Assembly (NCBI GenBank): GCA_943359705.1
Contig: CALRIB010000012.1
Coordinates: forward strand, 1 to 15,893
Source of the DNA: Candidatus Nomurabacteria bacterium
Lineage (GTDB): Bacteria; Patescibacteriota; Minisyncoccia; Phycocordibacterales; UBA2100
Reading direction: 5' to 3'
Length of the DNA: 15,893 nucleotides
This document shows positions 1 through 6,555 of the stretch, piece after piece (the first letter of the stretch is position 1; every line of letters starts with the position of its first letter). The notes under the pieces are model-generated. The model saw only the letters and a list, made by a program, of their open reading frames with translations, was not told the origin of the DNA and ran no database searches. The position numbers and the translations under genes are program-made.

Positions 1-1
1 G

Positions 2-571
2 GCCGACATGGTGCGCGAGTCCGCCAAGAAGACGGTGTCGAAACTCAAAGAAATGGGTTTGGAGGTCGTTATGATAACCGGCGACCACGAAGAAGTTGCA
101 AAGGCCGTTGCGAATCAACTCGGTATCGAACGTTATTTTGCGCAAGTGCTTCCGCAAGAAAAGGCGCAGTATGTAAAAAAGCTCCAGGATGAGGGCAAGA
201 ACGTGGCGATGGTGGGCGACGGTATCAACGATGCTCCGGCGCTCGCACAATCCGACATCGGTATTGCTATCGGTGCAGGCACGGATGTGGCTATCGAGAC
301 CGGCAACATTGTGCTGATGAAATCAGACCCGTACGACATCGTCGCCGCGATTCGTCTCTCAAAAGCGACCGTGACAAAAATGAAACAGAACCTGTTTTGG
401 GCTGCGATATACAACCTGCTTGCGATTCCTGTCGCGGCCGGGGTCTTTTACCCCTCCTTCGGTTGGTCGCTCCGGCCGGAGATAGCGGCACTCCTCATGT
501 CTGCGTCTTCCATTATCGTGGCCACCAACGCCGTGCTACTGAAGCGCGTCGAGTCGCATTTGAAGGAATAA
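2..571 (+). CDS. copA: Cu(I)-exporting P1B-type ATPase, C-terminal part (5' end outside window)
   Basis: This is the C-terminal third of a heavy-metal P-type ATPase that pumps Cu(I) out of the cytoplasm across the inner membrane at the cost of ATP. The reading frame is open from the first bases, so the N-terminal metal-binding domain, the first six helices and the phosphorylated DKTGT loop lie upstream of the window. Visible are the end of the P domain with TGDHEEVA and the hinge motif GDGINDAPALA, then the last two membrane helices. The first of these carries the YN pair (AAIYNLLAIP) and the second carries Met and Ser (ALLMSASS). In the P1B-1 subgroup these residues form the transmembrane Cu(I) sites, which argues for copper or silver rather than zinc or cadmium. 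A multicopper oxidase lies 0.7 kb downstream on the same strand, which supports a copper role. Confidence 0.93.
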   Translation, partial: ADMVRESAKKTVSKLKEMGLEVVMITGDHEEVAKAVANQLGIERYFAQVLPQEKAQYVKKLQDEGKNVAMVGDGINDAPALAQSDIGIAIGAGTDVAIETGNIVLMKSDPYDIVAAIRLSKATVTKMKQNLFWAAIYNLLAIPVAAGVFYPSFGWSLRPEIAALLMSASSIIVATNAVLLKRVESHLKE

Positions 572-588
572 GCGCATCGATTTTGAAT

Positions 589-1011
589 ATGAGAACCAAT
601 ATCAAAGCAGACGGCATCGAGGTTTCAAAGGAGATGCGCGCGCGACTCGATTGGATATGCGCCAAGCTTCTGGAAACTGCCGATGCGAAGCCCGGCGCCT
701 CCGGCGCGCTCCGCTGTGATTTTGTCGTTTCCAAGACGGGTGTTTCGGGCGGGAGTGAGTTCCGTGCCGAGATAACATTCTTCGACGCCTACGGACACGC
801 GCACAGCGCGGTGGCGCTCGCGGATAGTCCCATCGCGGCGCTCGACATTGCGCACGATGAGATCGAGCAGGCGTTCTCGCGCGAGCAGCGCCTCCACAAT
901 GAAAAACAGAAAGTGACGGACATCAACCGCCGGCACGCCGATGCCGCCAAAAAATACAACGACGAGCCGCCCCGACGAAGCCCCGGAGTCCGCAGGAGGG
1001 ACGACGATTAA
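589..1011 (+). CDS. Ribosome hibernation-promoting factor-like protein (HPF/RaiA, S30AE family)
   Basis: A 140-residue protein that resembles the short hibernation factors HPF/YfiA, which bind the 30S subunit in the mRNA/tRNA channel and silence ribosomes under stress. The N-terminus (IKADGIEVSKEMRARLDWICAKL) follows the family's opening strand and first helix. A second strand pair (FRAEITFF, AHSAVALADS) is followed by a helix (AALDIAHDEIEQAF) and a basic segment. The charged tail after about residue 112 ends in an Arg/Asp-rich stretch and is longer than in E. coli YfiA; the C-terminal dimerisation domain of long HPF is absent. The ATG at 589 was chosen because the family fold begins exactly there, although the frame is open further upstream inside copA. 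It starts 17 bases after the copA stop, with no Shine-Dalgarno. Assignment is by overall pattern, not a diagnostic motif. Confidence 0.72.
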   Translation: MRTNIKADGIEVSKEMRARLDWICAKLLETADAKPGASGALRCDFVVSKTGVSGGSEFRAEITFFDAYGHAHSAVALADSPIAALDIAHDEIEQAFSREQRLHNEKQKVTDINRRHADAAKKYNDEPPRRSPGVRRRDDD

Positions 1012-1013
1012 CG

Positions 1014-1027
1014 GCCTCGGTCGAGGC
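1014..1027 (+). other. Small hairpin after the HPF-like gene
   Basis: Five-base-pair stem GCCTC/GAGGC with a GGTC loop, three bases after the stop codon. No T-run follows, so it is not a convincing intrinsic terminator. It may only be an mRNA 3'-end or processing structure. Confidence 0.3.
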
Positions 1028-1052
1028 GGGGTGTTAGCAGCCTAAGTACTAC

Positions 1053-1304
1053 ATGTCTATGACTCATCTAACTAATTCAAAAAATATGAAACCGTCAAAA
1101 TTAATGCACGTCGGAACTGTCGTTGTCGGATTTGCGGGCGTCATCGCCTTTATCATCGCGGTGTTCGGCGGCTCGGAGAGCGTCTTCGGCATTACGAAAA
1201 TGGACGCGCTCGCGTGCGCCGCTATTCTCATGCTGATTGCCATCTGGATTCAGATTGCCACCCTCCATCACATGATGCTCGAGAAGACCGGTGAGATTGT
1301 CTAG
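1053..1304 (+). CDS. Small two-helix membrane protein, function unknown
   Basis: An 83-residue protein that I do not recognise. It has two clear hydrophobic segments: residues about 19-38 (VGTVVVGFAGVIAFIIAVF) and about 50-68 (MDALACAAILMLIAIWIQIA), joined by a short polar loop, so it should sit in the cytoplasmic membrane as a hairpin. The C-terminus contains the cluster HHMM. His and Met are copper ligands elsewhere, but one cluster proves nothing. Two starts are possible: the ATG at 1053 and an in-frame ATG at 1086 (MKPSKLMHVG), which would remove a polar 11-residue lead. Neither has a Shine-Dalgarno. The gene ends 10 bases before the multicopper oxidase start, so the two are probably co-transcribed, suggesting an accessory role in copper handling. 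Confidence 0.6.
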   Translation: MSMTHLTNSKNMKPSKLMHVGTVVVGFAGVIAFIIAVFGGSESVFGITKMDALACAAILMLIAIWIQIATLHHMMLEKTGEIV

Positions 1305-1314
1305 CACAAGTCAT

Positions 1315-2853
1315 ATGAACAAGTATCTCTATTTCATCGGCATAGTCGCGGCGGGTGCCGCGCTAGCGGCATTGGTGTGGACTAGTACCCCGTCACGACA
1401 AACATTGCCCGCCAAAGAAAGCGAGGACGTGGTGCTCAAAGATGGCGATACGTATGCACTAAGTGCAGGGTACGTCACGAAGGTACTTGCGGGGAAGGAG
1501 CAACAGATGCTCGCCTATAATGGAATGATTCCCGGCCCCGCCATCCGCGTACCGCAAGGTGCGTCCGTGACGATTGACTTCAAAAACGATACCGACCTGC
1601 CGGCACTCCTCCACTCGCACGGCGTACGCATGGACAATGCCTTCGACGGCGCCCAGACGTCGCAAAGAGATATCCCGCCCGGCGGCTCATTCGCATACAA
1701 GCTCACGTTCACGGATGCGGGCGTGTTCTGGTATCACCCGCATGTTGCGGAAGTGTACGAGCAGCCGCTCGGTCTGTATGGCGCGTTTATCGTGGAGCCG
1801 AACGATGCGAACTACTATCCGTCTGCAAACAGCGAGCACGTCCTTTTCCTGTCGGACCTTCCGGTCACTAACGGAACGATTGCGCTTACAAAGGACGGGA
1901 AAGACAAAGTGCTCATGGGTCATTACGGCAACGTGATGCTCGTGAACGGTCAGGAACAGTACACACTGAATGCAAAGACCGGAGAAGTACTCCGGCTCGA
2001 CGTTATCAACTCGGCTAATGTCCGACCGTTCAACTTCGCTGTTGCCGGGGCCAAATTGAAATTAATCGGCGGTGACAACGGCGCGTATGAGAAAGCGACC
2101 TGGCAAAACAGCGTTATCCTCGCGCCTTCCGAACGAGCTATCGTCGATGTCATGTTCACGAAATCTGGCACGTACGAAATTCAGAACAAGACGCCGAATA
2201 ATACCTACTCTCTGGGCTCGATTGTGGTTTCGGATGGAAACGTACAGCCTTCGTATGCCACTCAATTCAACATGCTCCAATCGAACGCGAGCGTAACGCA
2301 GAGCATTGACCCGTTCCGCTCGTACTTCGACAAAACGCCGGACAAGAAGCTCGTTCTCTCTGTGGATTTTTCAGGAATGATGGCCGGACATATGCAAGGA
2401 ATGGGTACCGGCGGCATGGGCGGGATGAATATGGGAGCATCGGATGACGGAATCGAATGGGACGACTCTGAGGGGATGATGCAAATGATGAATGCAATGT
2501 CTACGGTTGATGAAACCAAATGGAAGATTACTGATGCAGCAACCGGCAAGTCGAACATGGATATCGACTGGACGCTGAAGCAAGGGCAACCCGTGAAGGT
2601 TGAGATCTACAACGACCCGAACTCGCCTCATCCGATGCAGCACCCGATTCATTTCCACGGCCAACGATTTCTCGTCGTCTCCCGCAATGGCGTACTGCAA
2701 ACGAATCTCGTGTGGAAGGACACCGTGTTAGTTAAATCCGGCGAGACGGTAGACATCGTGCTTGATCCGTCGAACCCGGGAACGTGGATGGCGCACTGCC
2801 ATATCTCGGAGCATCTCCAATCCGGGATGATGTTTACGTATACCGTGCGCTAA
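1315..2853 (+). CDS. Multicopper oxidase (CueO/laccase-like), membrane-anchored or secreted
   Basis: A 512-residue three-cupredoxin oxidase. Family members oxidise Cu(I) or phenols and reduce O2 to water outside the cytoplasm. The start at 1315 gives a hydrophobic leader at residues 4-24 with no lipobox Cys. All four copper-binding motifs are intact: HSH (H100, H102), HPH (H141, H143), HPMQHPIHFHG (H443, H446, H448) and HCHISEHLQSGM (H494, C495, H496, H500, axial M505). Length equals that of E. coli CueO (516). A Met-rich insert at residues 355-395 has 12 Met in 41 residues and lies just before the last domain, as the Met-rich segment does in CueO, where it binds Cu(I). Together with the copper ATPase upstream this points to copper detoxification. 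A laccase-type activity on organic substrates cannot be excluded. Confidence 0.92.
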   Translation: MNKYLYFIGIVAAGAALAALVWTSTPSRQTLPAKESEDVVLKDGDTYALSAGYVTKVLAGKEQQMLAYNGMIPGPAIRVPQGASVTIDFKNDTDLPALLHSHGVRMDNAFDGAQTSQRDIPPGGSFAYKLTFTDAGVFWYHPHVAEVYEQPLGLYGAFIVEPNDANYYPSANSEHVLFLSDLPVTNGTIALTKDGKDKVLMGHYGNVMLVNGQEQYTLNAKTGEVLRLDVINSANVRPFNFAVAGAKLKLIGGDNGAYEKATWQNSVILAPSERAIVDVMFTKSGTYEIQNKTPNNTYSLGSIVVSDGNVQPSYATQFNMLQSNASVTQSIDPFRSYFDKTPDKKLVLSVDFSGMMAGHMQGMGTGGMGGMNMGASDDGIEWDDSEGMMQMMNAMSTVDETKWKITDAATGKSNMDIDWTLKQGQPVKVEIYNDPNSPHPMQHPIHFHGQRFLVVSRNGVLQTNLVWKDTVLVKSGETVDIVLDPSNPGTWMAHCHISEHLQSGMMFTYTVR

Positions 2854-2898
2854 GCGCGCGCCGCGATCAATTCGCAACAATCCTGCCGGCACCATGCG

Positions 2899-2932
2899 AA
2901 AAATCCACCGGCTCTAGGCCGGTGGATTTTTT
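2899..2932. terminator. Bidirectional intrinsic terminator between the oxidase and a convergent gene
   Basis: A perfect 10-base-pair stem ATCCACCGGC/GCCGGTGGAT (2903-2912 with 2918-2927) has a five-base loop. It is followed on the plus strand by six T and preceded by an A-run, which is a T-run on the minus strand. It therefore serves both the oxidase gene (plus) and the peptidoglycan-binding protein gene (minus), which face each other here. Confidence 0.93.
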
Positions 2933-2944
2933 CTGCGAGTATGG

Positions 2945-3823
2945 TTACCAATTCTGCGGACCGCTGCCGCGGTTGTCGCCGCCCTGGCCGTTCATGATTG
3001 GCATCATGCCCTTTGGTCCGCGATCATCGCCTCCCATCGGAGGTGGGGGCGGTAATCGTGTTCCGACGGTTATGTGAACCGCCCGGATGGAGCCGTCCGT
3101 GTTCTTCTGACCCTCGACAGCTGCCATTTTGCCGACCAAAAGATCAGCCGCTGTTCCCGCTGAGGGCGGCGTAGACGTGCCGCTCCATACCTGGATGCTT
3201 GTCGATGCCGTGAAGTTAACGACTATCGAGGCACCGTCTTTGTTCTGCAGCGTAATGGAAGACGCGCTCGAGGCTGTAATCGTGCCGGTAACTTTGCCGC
3301 GCATCTCATCTCCCTTGCCGCCCCCGAGTCCTTCACCGCAGCGGCGTTCAAAAAGGCCGCGGGTAAGAGGACCGACGTTGCCTGTTGCCGAGATATTGTT
3401 GTTTGCCTGGAACTTCATCATCGCCTTCATGGTGGCGGGACCGAAGAAGCCGGTCGGCTGCCCGTCAAAATGCCCTTCATCCTTCAGCGCCTGCTGGATA
3501 TTCTTGACGTCGTCACCCCGCGAGCCGGAACCGAGGTTGCGGTTAAGGGCGATGCACACCATCTTACCCACTTGTCCGGGCGGCATCATCTTTCCGTTAC
3601 CATCGCCGCGCTCGCTCTCACCACCCTTCGGGGTCGTCGTGCCCATCCGGAGATTGAGACTCGGGTTTGCCGCTACGAGCGTTTTTAATTGCTCCTGCAG
3701 ACCTTTGATCTGGCTGAGAAGTGCCTGCACCTGCGTTTGCAGGTCGCTCGTTTGCGCGAAACTAATAAAGGGGAGGAGCGCAACCGCGAGAGCCGCACCC
3801 GCAATGGATCGTTTTGATACCAT
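2945..3823 (-). CDS. Secreted peptidoglycan-binding protein with DUF5666 domain
   Basis: A 292-residue exported protein. Residues 1-23 form a signal peptide (hydrophobic core AGAALAVALLPFISFA, cleavage before QTSD). Residues about 25-52 form a Gln/Leu-rich coiled coil. A PG_binding_1 domain follows at about 95-162, with the typical GSRGDDVKNIQQALK opening and GFFGPATMKAMMKFQ centre. Cys 90 and Cys 162 bracket this domain and could form a disulfide. Residues about 176-255 form a small beta-barrel like DUF5666 (VTGTITASSASSITLQNKDG). The tail is Pro/Gly/Met-rich and ends in Trp. The protein probably binds peptidoglycan at the cell surface; no catalytic residues are seen. The ATG at 3823 lacks a Shine-Dalgarno. 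This domain arrangement is common in Parcubacteria, to my knowledge. Confidence 0.82.
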   Translation of the reverse strand: MVSKRSIAGAALAVALLPFISFAQTSDLQTQVQALLSQIKGLQEQLKTLVAANPSLNLRMGTTTPKGGESERGDGNGKMMPPGQVGKMVCIALNRNLGSGSRGDDVKNIQQALKDEGHFDGQPTGFFGPATMKAMMKFQANNNISATGNVGPLTRGLFERRCGEGLGGGKGDEMRGKVTGTITASSASSITLQNKDGASIVVNFTASTSIQVWSGTSTPPSAGTAADLLVGKMAAVEGQKNTDGSIRAVHITVGTRLPPPPPMGGDDRGPKGMMPIMNGQGGDNRGSGPQNW

Positions 3824-3864
3824 AGATAATAGAAAGTTGATAACGAATTAATACTACCACTCTC

Positions 3865-3885
3865 GCGGGAGACGGAAGTTCCCGC
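3865..3885 (-). other. Hairpin downstream of metK
   Basis: Six-base-pair stem GCGGGA/TCCCGC with a nine-base loop, about 30 bases after the metK stop on the minus strand. There is no T-run after it, so it is at best a weak terminator or a 3'-end stabilising structure. The rest of 3824-3914 is AT-rich and may hold the promoter of the peptidoglycan-binding gene, but no clear -35/-10 pair stands out. Confidence 0.3.
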
Positions 3886-3914
3886 TGTTCATTACACGGC
3901 CGCGTAAACTGCGC

Positions 3915-4967
3915 CTAGATTTTGATGATTTTCTCCCACGGGCGGCCGGCGACGCCGAAGTGGCCATAGGCGGCGGTCTCTTGGAAGATGGGACGGCGGA
4001 GGCCGAGGCGCTCGATAATTGCGCGCGGGCGGAAGTCGAAGTGCTTAGCCACTATTTTGGTAAGGTTTTTTCCCTTCTCGTCGAAGGCTTCAATCATCAC
4101 CGGCTCGATGCGGCCGATGGCGTAGGCTACCGATACGAGCGCTTTCTTGGCGTAGCCGTTGGCGACGAGATTTTTAGCGACGAAACGGCACATGTAAGCG
4201 GCTGAGCGGTCTACCTTGGTCGAGTCTTTGCCGGAGAACGCGCCACCGCCGTGTGGCATTACGCCGCCGTACGTGTCGACCATTATTTTGCGGCCGGTGA
4301 GTCCCGCGTCGGCGGTAAATCCGCCCAAGATAAACTGGCCGGTCGGATTGACCAGTATTTCAATATCTTTTACCGAGCCGAGTATCGGCGTGAACAAATG
4401 CTTAATGAGCTGCTTGCGTATCTCTTCTTGCGAGACATTTTTATCGTGCTGTGTGGAGCAGAGCGCGGTAATGACCTTGCCGTTGGCAATCGTCACCTGC
4501 GTCTTGCCGTCGGGCTTCAGCCATTTCAGGGTGCCGTCACGGCGGAGCTTTTCGAGTCTGCGTGCGAGCGCGTGTGCCAAGACGACGCCGAGCGGAAGCA
4601 TTTCTTTGGTTTCGTTGGTCGCGTAGCCGTACATAATGCCCTGGTCTCCGGCGCCGCCTGTGTCGACGCCCATCGCGATGTCGGGGGACTGTTTGGCTAT
4701 GGTGTTGAGTACTTTGAGCGTGTCGGTGTAGCCGATATCGCGATACACTTTGCGTGCGATTTTTTCAAAATTGACCTTAGCTCTCGTTTTCACTTCGCCC
4801 CCGAGCATTAAGGTGCCGTGACTGCCGAAGGACTCCACCGCTACGCGGCTGGCCGGGTCTTGTGCGAGGCATGCGTCGAGAATGGCATCTGATATTTGGT
4901 CGCAGACCTTGTCGGGGTGGCCTGAGGTAACGCTTTCCGTTGTGTACCGCTCGAGTGAATGGAACAT
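3915..4967 (-). CDS. metK: S-adenosylmethionine synthetase
   Basis: MetK makes S-adenosylmethionine from methionine and ATP, releasing phosphate and pyrophosphate, in the cytoplasm. The 350-residue protein shows the family signatures in order: ESVTSGHPDKVCDQ (residues 11-24, ATP and metal binding), GAGDQGIMYGYA (105-116), LTGRKIMVDTYGG (223-235) and HGGGAFSGKD (239-248, the phosphate loop). It is about 34 residues shorter than E. coli MetK (384), with the difference spread over loops and the C-terminus rather than the active site. The start at 4967 is supported by alignment of its N-terminus with the family. There is no Shine-Dalgarno. A SAM riboswitch precedes it on the same strand, so expression is probably shut down by its own product. 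Confidence 0.97.
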   Translation of the reverse strand: MFHSLERYTTESVTSGHPDKVCDQISDAILDACLAQDPASRVAVESFGSHGTLMLGGEVKTRAKVNFEKIARKVYRDIGYTDTLKVLNTIAKQSPDIAMGVDTGGAGDQGIMYGYATNETKEMLPLGVVLAHALARRLEKLRRDGTLKWLKPDGKTQVTIANGKVITALCSTQHDKNVSQEEIRKQLIKHLFTPILGSVKDIEILVNPTGQFILGGFTADAGLTGRKIMVDTYGGVMPHGGGAFSGKDSTKVDRSAAYMCRFVAKNLVANGYAKKALVSVAYAIGRIEPVMIEAFDEKGKNLTKIVAKHFDFRPRAIIERLGLRRPIFQETAAYGHFGVAGRPWEKIIKI

Positions 4968-5007
4968 AGTGAACAGTTAGTAGTAAATACAAACCCTAAA
5001 ACTAAAT

Positions 5008-5025
5008 ATCTCCCTGTAGGGAGAT
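5008..5025 (-). terminator. Candidate terminator hairpin of the SAM riboswitch expression platform
   Basis: A perfect seven-base-pair hairpin ATCTCCC/GGGAGAT with a four-base loop sits between the aptamer and metK. On the minus strand it is followed by ATTTAGTTTT, a broken T-run. The 5' arm (5025-5019) can instead pair with GGGAAGAT at 5048-5041 in the 3' end of the aptamer, giving seven pairs around one bulged A. This is the expected arrangement of a SAM-off transcriptional switch. The imperfect T-run leaves some doubt, but no Shine-Dalgarno is present that a translational switch could hide. Confidence 0.65.
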
Positions 5026-5038
5026 TCTTTGGACAAAA

Positions 5039-5135
5039 GCATCTTCCCGTGAGGGCCGGAAGGAGCACCTTGCCTCTGTCGAGGTAGGTTGCCGGTGGGT
5101 CGGTGAGCCGGAACTCTCGCCACACTCTTGATACG
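5039..5135 (-). ncRNA. SAM riboswitch aptamer (SAM-I/SAM-IV clan) controlling metK
   Basis: The minus strand carries the conserved core of the SAM-I/SAM-IV clan in order. P1 5' strand GTATC (5134-5130) is followed by AAGAG. P2 comprises GG, a purine-rich internal loop and CCGG, closing on CCGGCAACC (the GGCAACC core is at 5093-5087). P3 is built from ACCU/AGGU and CCTC/GAGG around a GACA loop. The conserved AAGGTGCT is at 5071-5064, then a short P4 (TTCC/GGAA) and P1 3' strand GATGC (5043-5039). GGACA (5151-5147) and TGTCC (5035-5031) could lengthen P1. The order and core bases match SAM-I (for example B. subtilis yitJ), but the P2 loop and P4 differ, so a SAM-I/SAM-IV variant is likely. Its position directly ahead of the SAM synthetase gene supports the assignment. 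Confidence 0.87.
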
Positions 5136-5153
5136 ATATTCAGTTGTGTCCGT

Positions 5154-5181
5154 AGTATAGTGTCATCGTGAAATCACGCAA
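5154..5181 (-). promoter_or_regulatory. Candidate metK/riboswitch promoter
   Basis: On the minus strand a -10 box TATACT (5159-5154, five of six consensus bases) is preceded by TTGCGT (5181-5176) at a 16-base spacing. Transcription would start near 5147, just before the P1 stem of the riboswitch. The -35 lies inside the first codons of maf. Confidence 0.55.
5156..5161 (+). promoter_or_regulatory. Candidate maf -10 box, leaderless
   Basis: TATAGT lies exactly six bases before the GTG start of maf, so transcription would begin at or next to the start codon. It overlaps four bases of the opposing metK -10 box. No good -35 is seen at 16-18 bases upstream. Confidence 0.45.
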
Positions 5182-5752
5182 GTGCATCCCTTTGATACTG
5201 GCTTCCGCCTCGCCCCAGCGCCGAACACTACTGAAAAAGGCCGGATTCAAGTTCTCGGTCGAGAAAAGCGGGTACCGCGAGAATTTGGAGTTGCGCTTAT
5301 CACCGATGGCGCTCGCAAAATATCTCTCGCTCGGAAAGGCGCAGACGGTCGCAAAGCGGCATACGGACGGCGTCGTCATCGGCGCTGATACTGTCGTTGT
5401 TCGGAGGGGCCGGGTCTTCGGAAAGCCGCGCGGCAAGGCGGACGCCAAGAAAATGCTCGCCGCGCTCAGCGGGAAAACGCACGAGATTATCACGGGATTT
5501 TCGTTCGTGGACGCGGCAACCGGGCGCTATACGACGCACGCCGTTGTGACCAAGGTCAGATTCAAAAGCCTCACGTCTTCGCAAATAGACAGCTATGTCG
5601 CGACTGGCGAAGGACAGAAGGCAGCAGGCGGGTATGCGTACCAAAAGAAGGGACGGGCGTTGGTTTTGTCGGTGGCCGGTAGCGAGGACAACATTATCGG
5701 TCTGCCGATTCACGAATTGTCTAAGAAACTCAGGCTTTTTTTGAAAAAATGA
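5168..5752 (+). CDS. maf: Maf-family nucleoside triphosphate pyrophosphatase
   Basis: Maf proteins hydrolyse non-canonical or modified nucleoside triphosphates (m7GTP, dTTP, UTP, depending on subtype) to the monophosphate and pyrophosphate. In some bacteria extra Maf blocks septation. The 194-residue protein has the N-terminal phosphate loop LILASASPQRR (residues 9-19), the catalytic-base motif IGADTVV (D74), GKPRGKADAKKMLAALSGKTHE (about 85-106) and the later GGY element. The start is a GTG at 5168: it is the only start that places the first strand and the ASASPQRR loop at the usual distance. No Shine-Dalgarno precedes it. It is transcribed divergently from metK. I cannot assign the substrate subtype. 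Confidence 0.93.
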   Translation: MKSRKCIPLILASASPQRRTLLKKAGFKFSVEKSGYRENLELRLSPMALAKYLSLGKAQTVAKRHTDGVVIGADTVVVRRGRVFGKPRGKADAKKMLAALSGKTHEIITGFSFVDAATGRYTTHAVVTKVRFKSLTSSQIDSYVATGEGQKAAGGYAYQKKGRALVLSVAGSEDNIIGLPIHELSKKLRLFLKK

Positions 5753-5882
5753 AGTTATACACATCCTGAGCTCGTAGTTGGGCTATACGACGAAAAGCGG
5801 CGCTACAATGGCTGGGCACGCGTCACTGCCCGAGAGGTCGTGATGCGCCCTGATTTTGCATTATTTTATTAGCAATTAGCAT

Positions 5883-5888
5883 TAAGAT
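5883..5888 (+). promoter_or_regulatory. Possible -10 box for the low-complexity surface protein
   Basis: TAAGAT sits 10 bases before the ATG at 5899 in an AT-rich stretch (5851-5890). Another good hexamer, TACAAT, lies at 5804-5809 and would give a leader of about 80 bases. I cannot choose between them. The remainder of 5753-5898 holds no gene or tRNA. Confidence 0.3.
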
Positions 5889-5898
5889 AGCAACACAT

Positions 5899-6525
5899 AT
5901 GATTCGAAGTATTTTTAAGAAGGAGGGACTGCTTCCGATTACGGTTGCAGCCGTTGTTTCTGTTTTTCTCGTGGTTTCTTACGCAGGTGCGACGACCACC
6001 ATCAGCACCGACATCTCCACGGGCGGCGCGCTCTCAGTCACAGGTCTTTCAACACTGACTGCGGGGTACGTAGCACAGGCTTCCTCAACGGTCACCGGTG
6101 CCTTTACTGTCTCGGGCGGTGCCGCCTTCTTCAACGGCGCGGTCGCAGCCACAAGTACATTGCAAGTTACGGGCGCGGTAACCACGTACGGTACAGTCAC
6201 CAACAAAGGCGCTGTCACCAATACGAGTACGCTTACGCAAGGTTCAGCAGGGACCGCCATGACTGCCATCCAGTTCGGCTTCTGCAATCTCCAGGGTATG
6301 GTCGTCGTAGCTTCTTCGACCAACAACTACACCACCTGCACAAGCGCCGGCACAATCGACAACACCTACCGTGTCTTCGTAAGCGCGACCAGCACACTTT
6401 CCGGCGTCAGTATCGTTGCGGCGTCTTCTACCGCTTCATCCGGCACCATAAGCGTTCAGTTGAACGGCGGTACGGCCGGAGCCACACTCGGCACGCTTTC
6501 GCTCAACTTCTGGGCCGTCAAGTAG
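5899..6525 (+). CDS. Exported low-complexity Ser/Thr/Gly/Ala-rich surface protein
   Basis: A 208-residue protein of unknown function. After a basic N-terminus (MIRSIFKKEG) comes a hydrophobic export or anchor segment (residues about 12-30), then about 90 residues of imperfect short repeats built on patterns such as STL-x-VTGAV-TYGTVTNKGAVTNTSTL. These predict a beta-helix or beta-solenoid. Two Cys (in FGFCNLQG and YTTCTSAG) bracket a short segment and could be disulfide-bonded outside the cell. The C-terminus (GTLSLNFWAVK) returns to regular beta-strand pattern. Composition suggests a surface or fibre protein; similar small proteins recur in Parcubacteria, as I recall. No sortase motif, lipobox or catalytic residue is visible. 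It is followed 30 bases later by a second exported protein. Confidence 0.7.
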   Translation: MIRSIFKKEGLLPITVAAVVSVFLVVSYAGATTTISTDISTGGALSVTGLSTLTAGYVAQASSTVTGAFTVSGGAAFFNGAVAATSTLQVTGAVTTYGTVTNKGAVTNTSTLTQGSAGTAMTAIQFGFCNLQGMVVVASSTNNYTTCTSAGTIDNTYRVFVSATSTLSGVSIVAASSTASSGTISVQLNGGTAGATLGTLSLNFWAVK

Positions 6526-6555
6526 CTCGGACTTCTTTATCAGGCTAAATTCATA

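Noticed and set aside
397..588. Longer upstream start for the HPF-like gene
   Set aside because: The extra residues overlap copA in another frame and have no similarity to the family. The conserved fold begins at the ATG at 589.
1014..1027. Hairpin after the HPF-like gene as an intrinsic terminator
   Set aside because: Only five base pairs and no T-run downstream, so it is listed only as a structure.
3129..3851. A 240-codon open frame on the plus strand
   Set aside because: It is antisense to the PG-binding/DUF5666 gene, which has a signal peptide and clear domains. Its translation is Pro/Arg/Ser-rich without structure.
4251..4811. A 186-codon open frame on the plus strand
   Set aside because: It lies wholly antisense to metK, whose family motifs fill the other strand. 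It has no recognisable motif and reflects GC-rich third positions.
5814..5831. GGGCA/TGCCC inverted repeat after maf as terminator or tRNA remnant
   Set aside because: Short stem, eight-base loop, no T-run, and no cloverleaf can be drawn around it.
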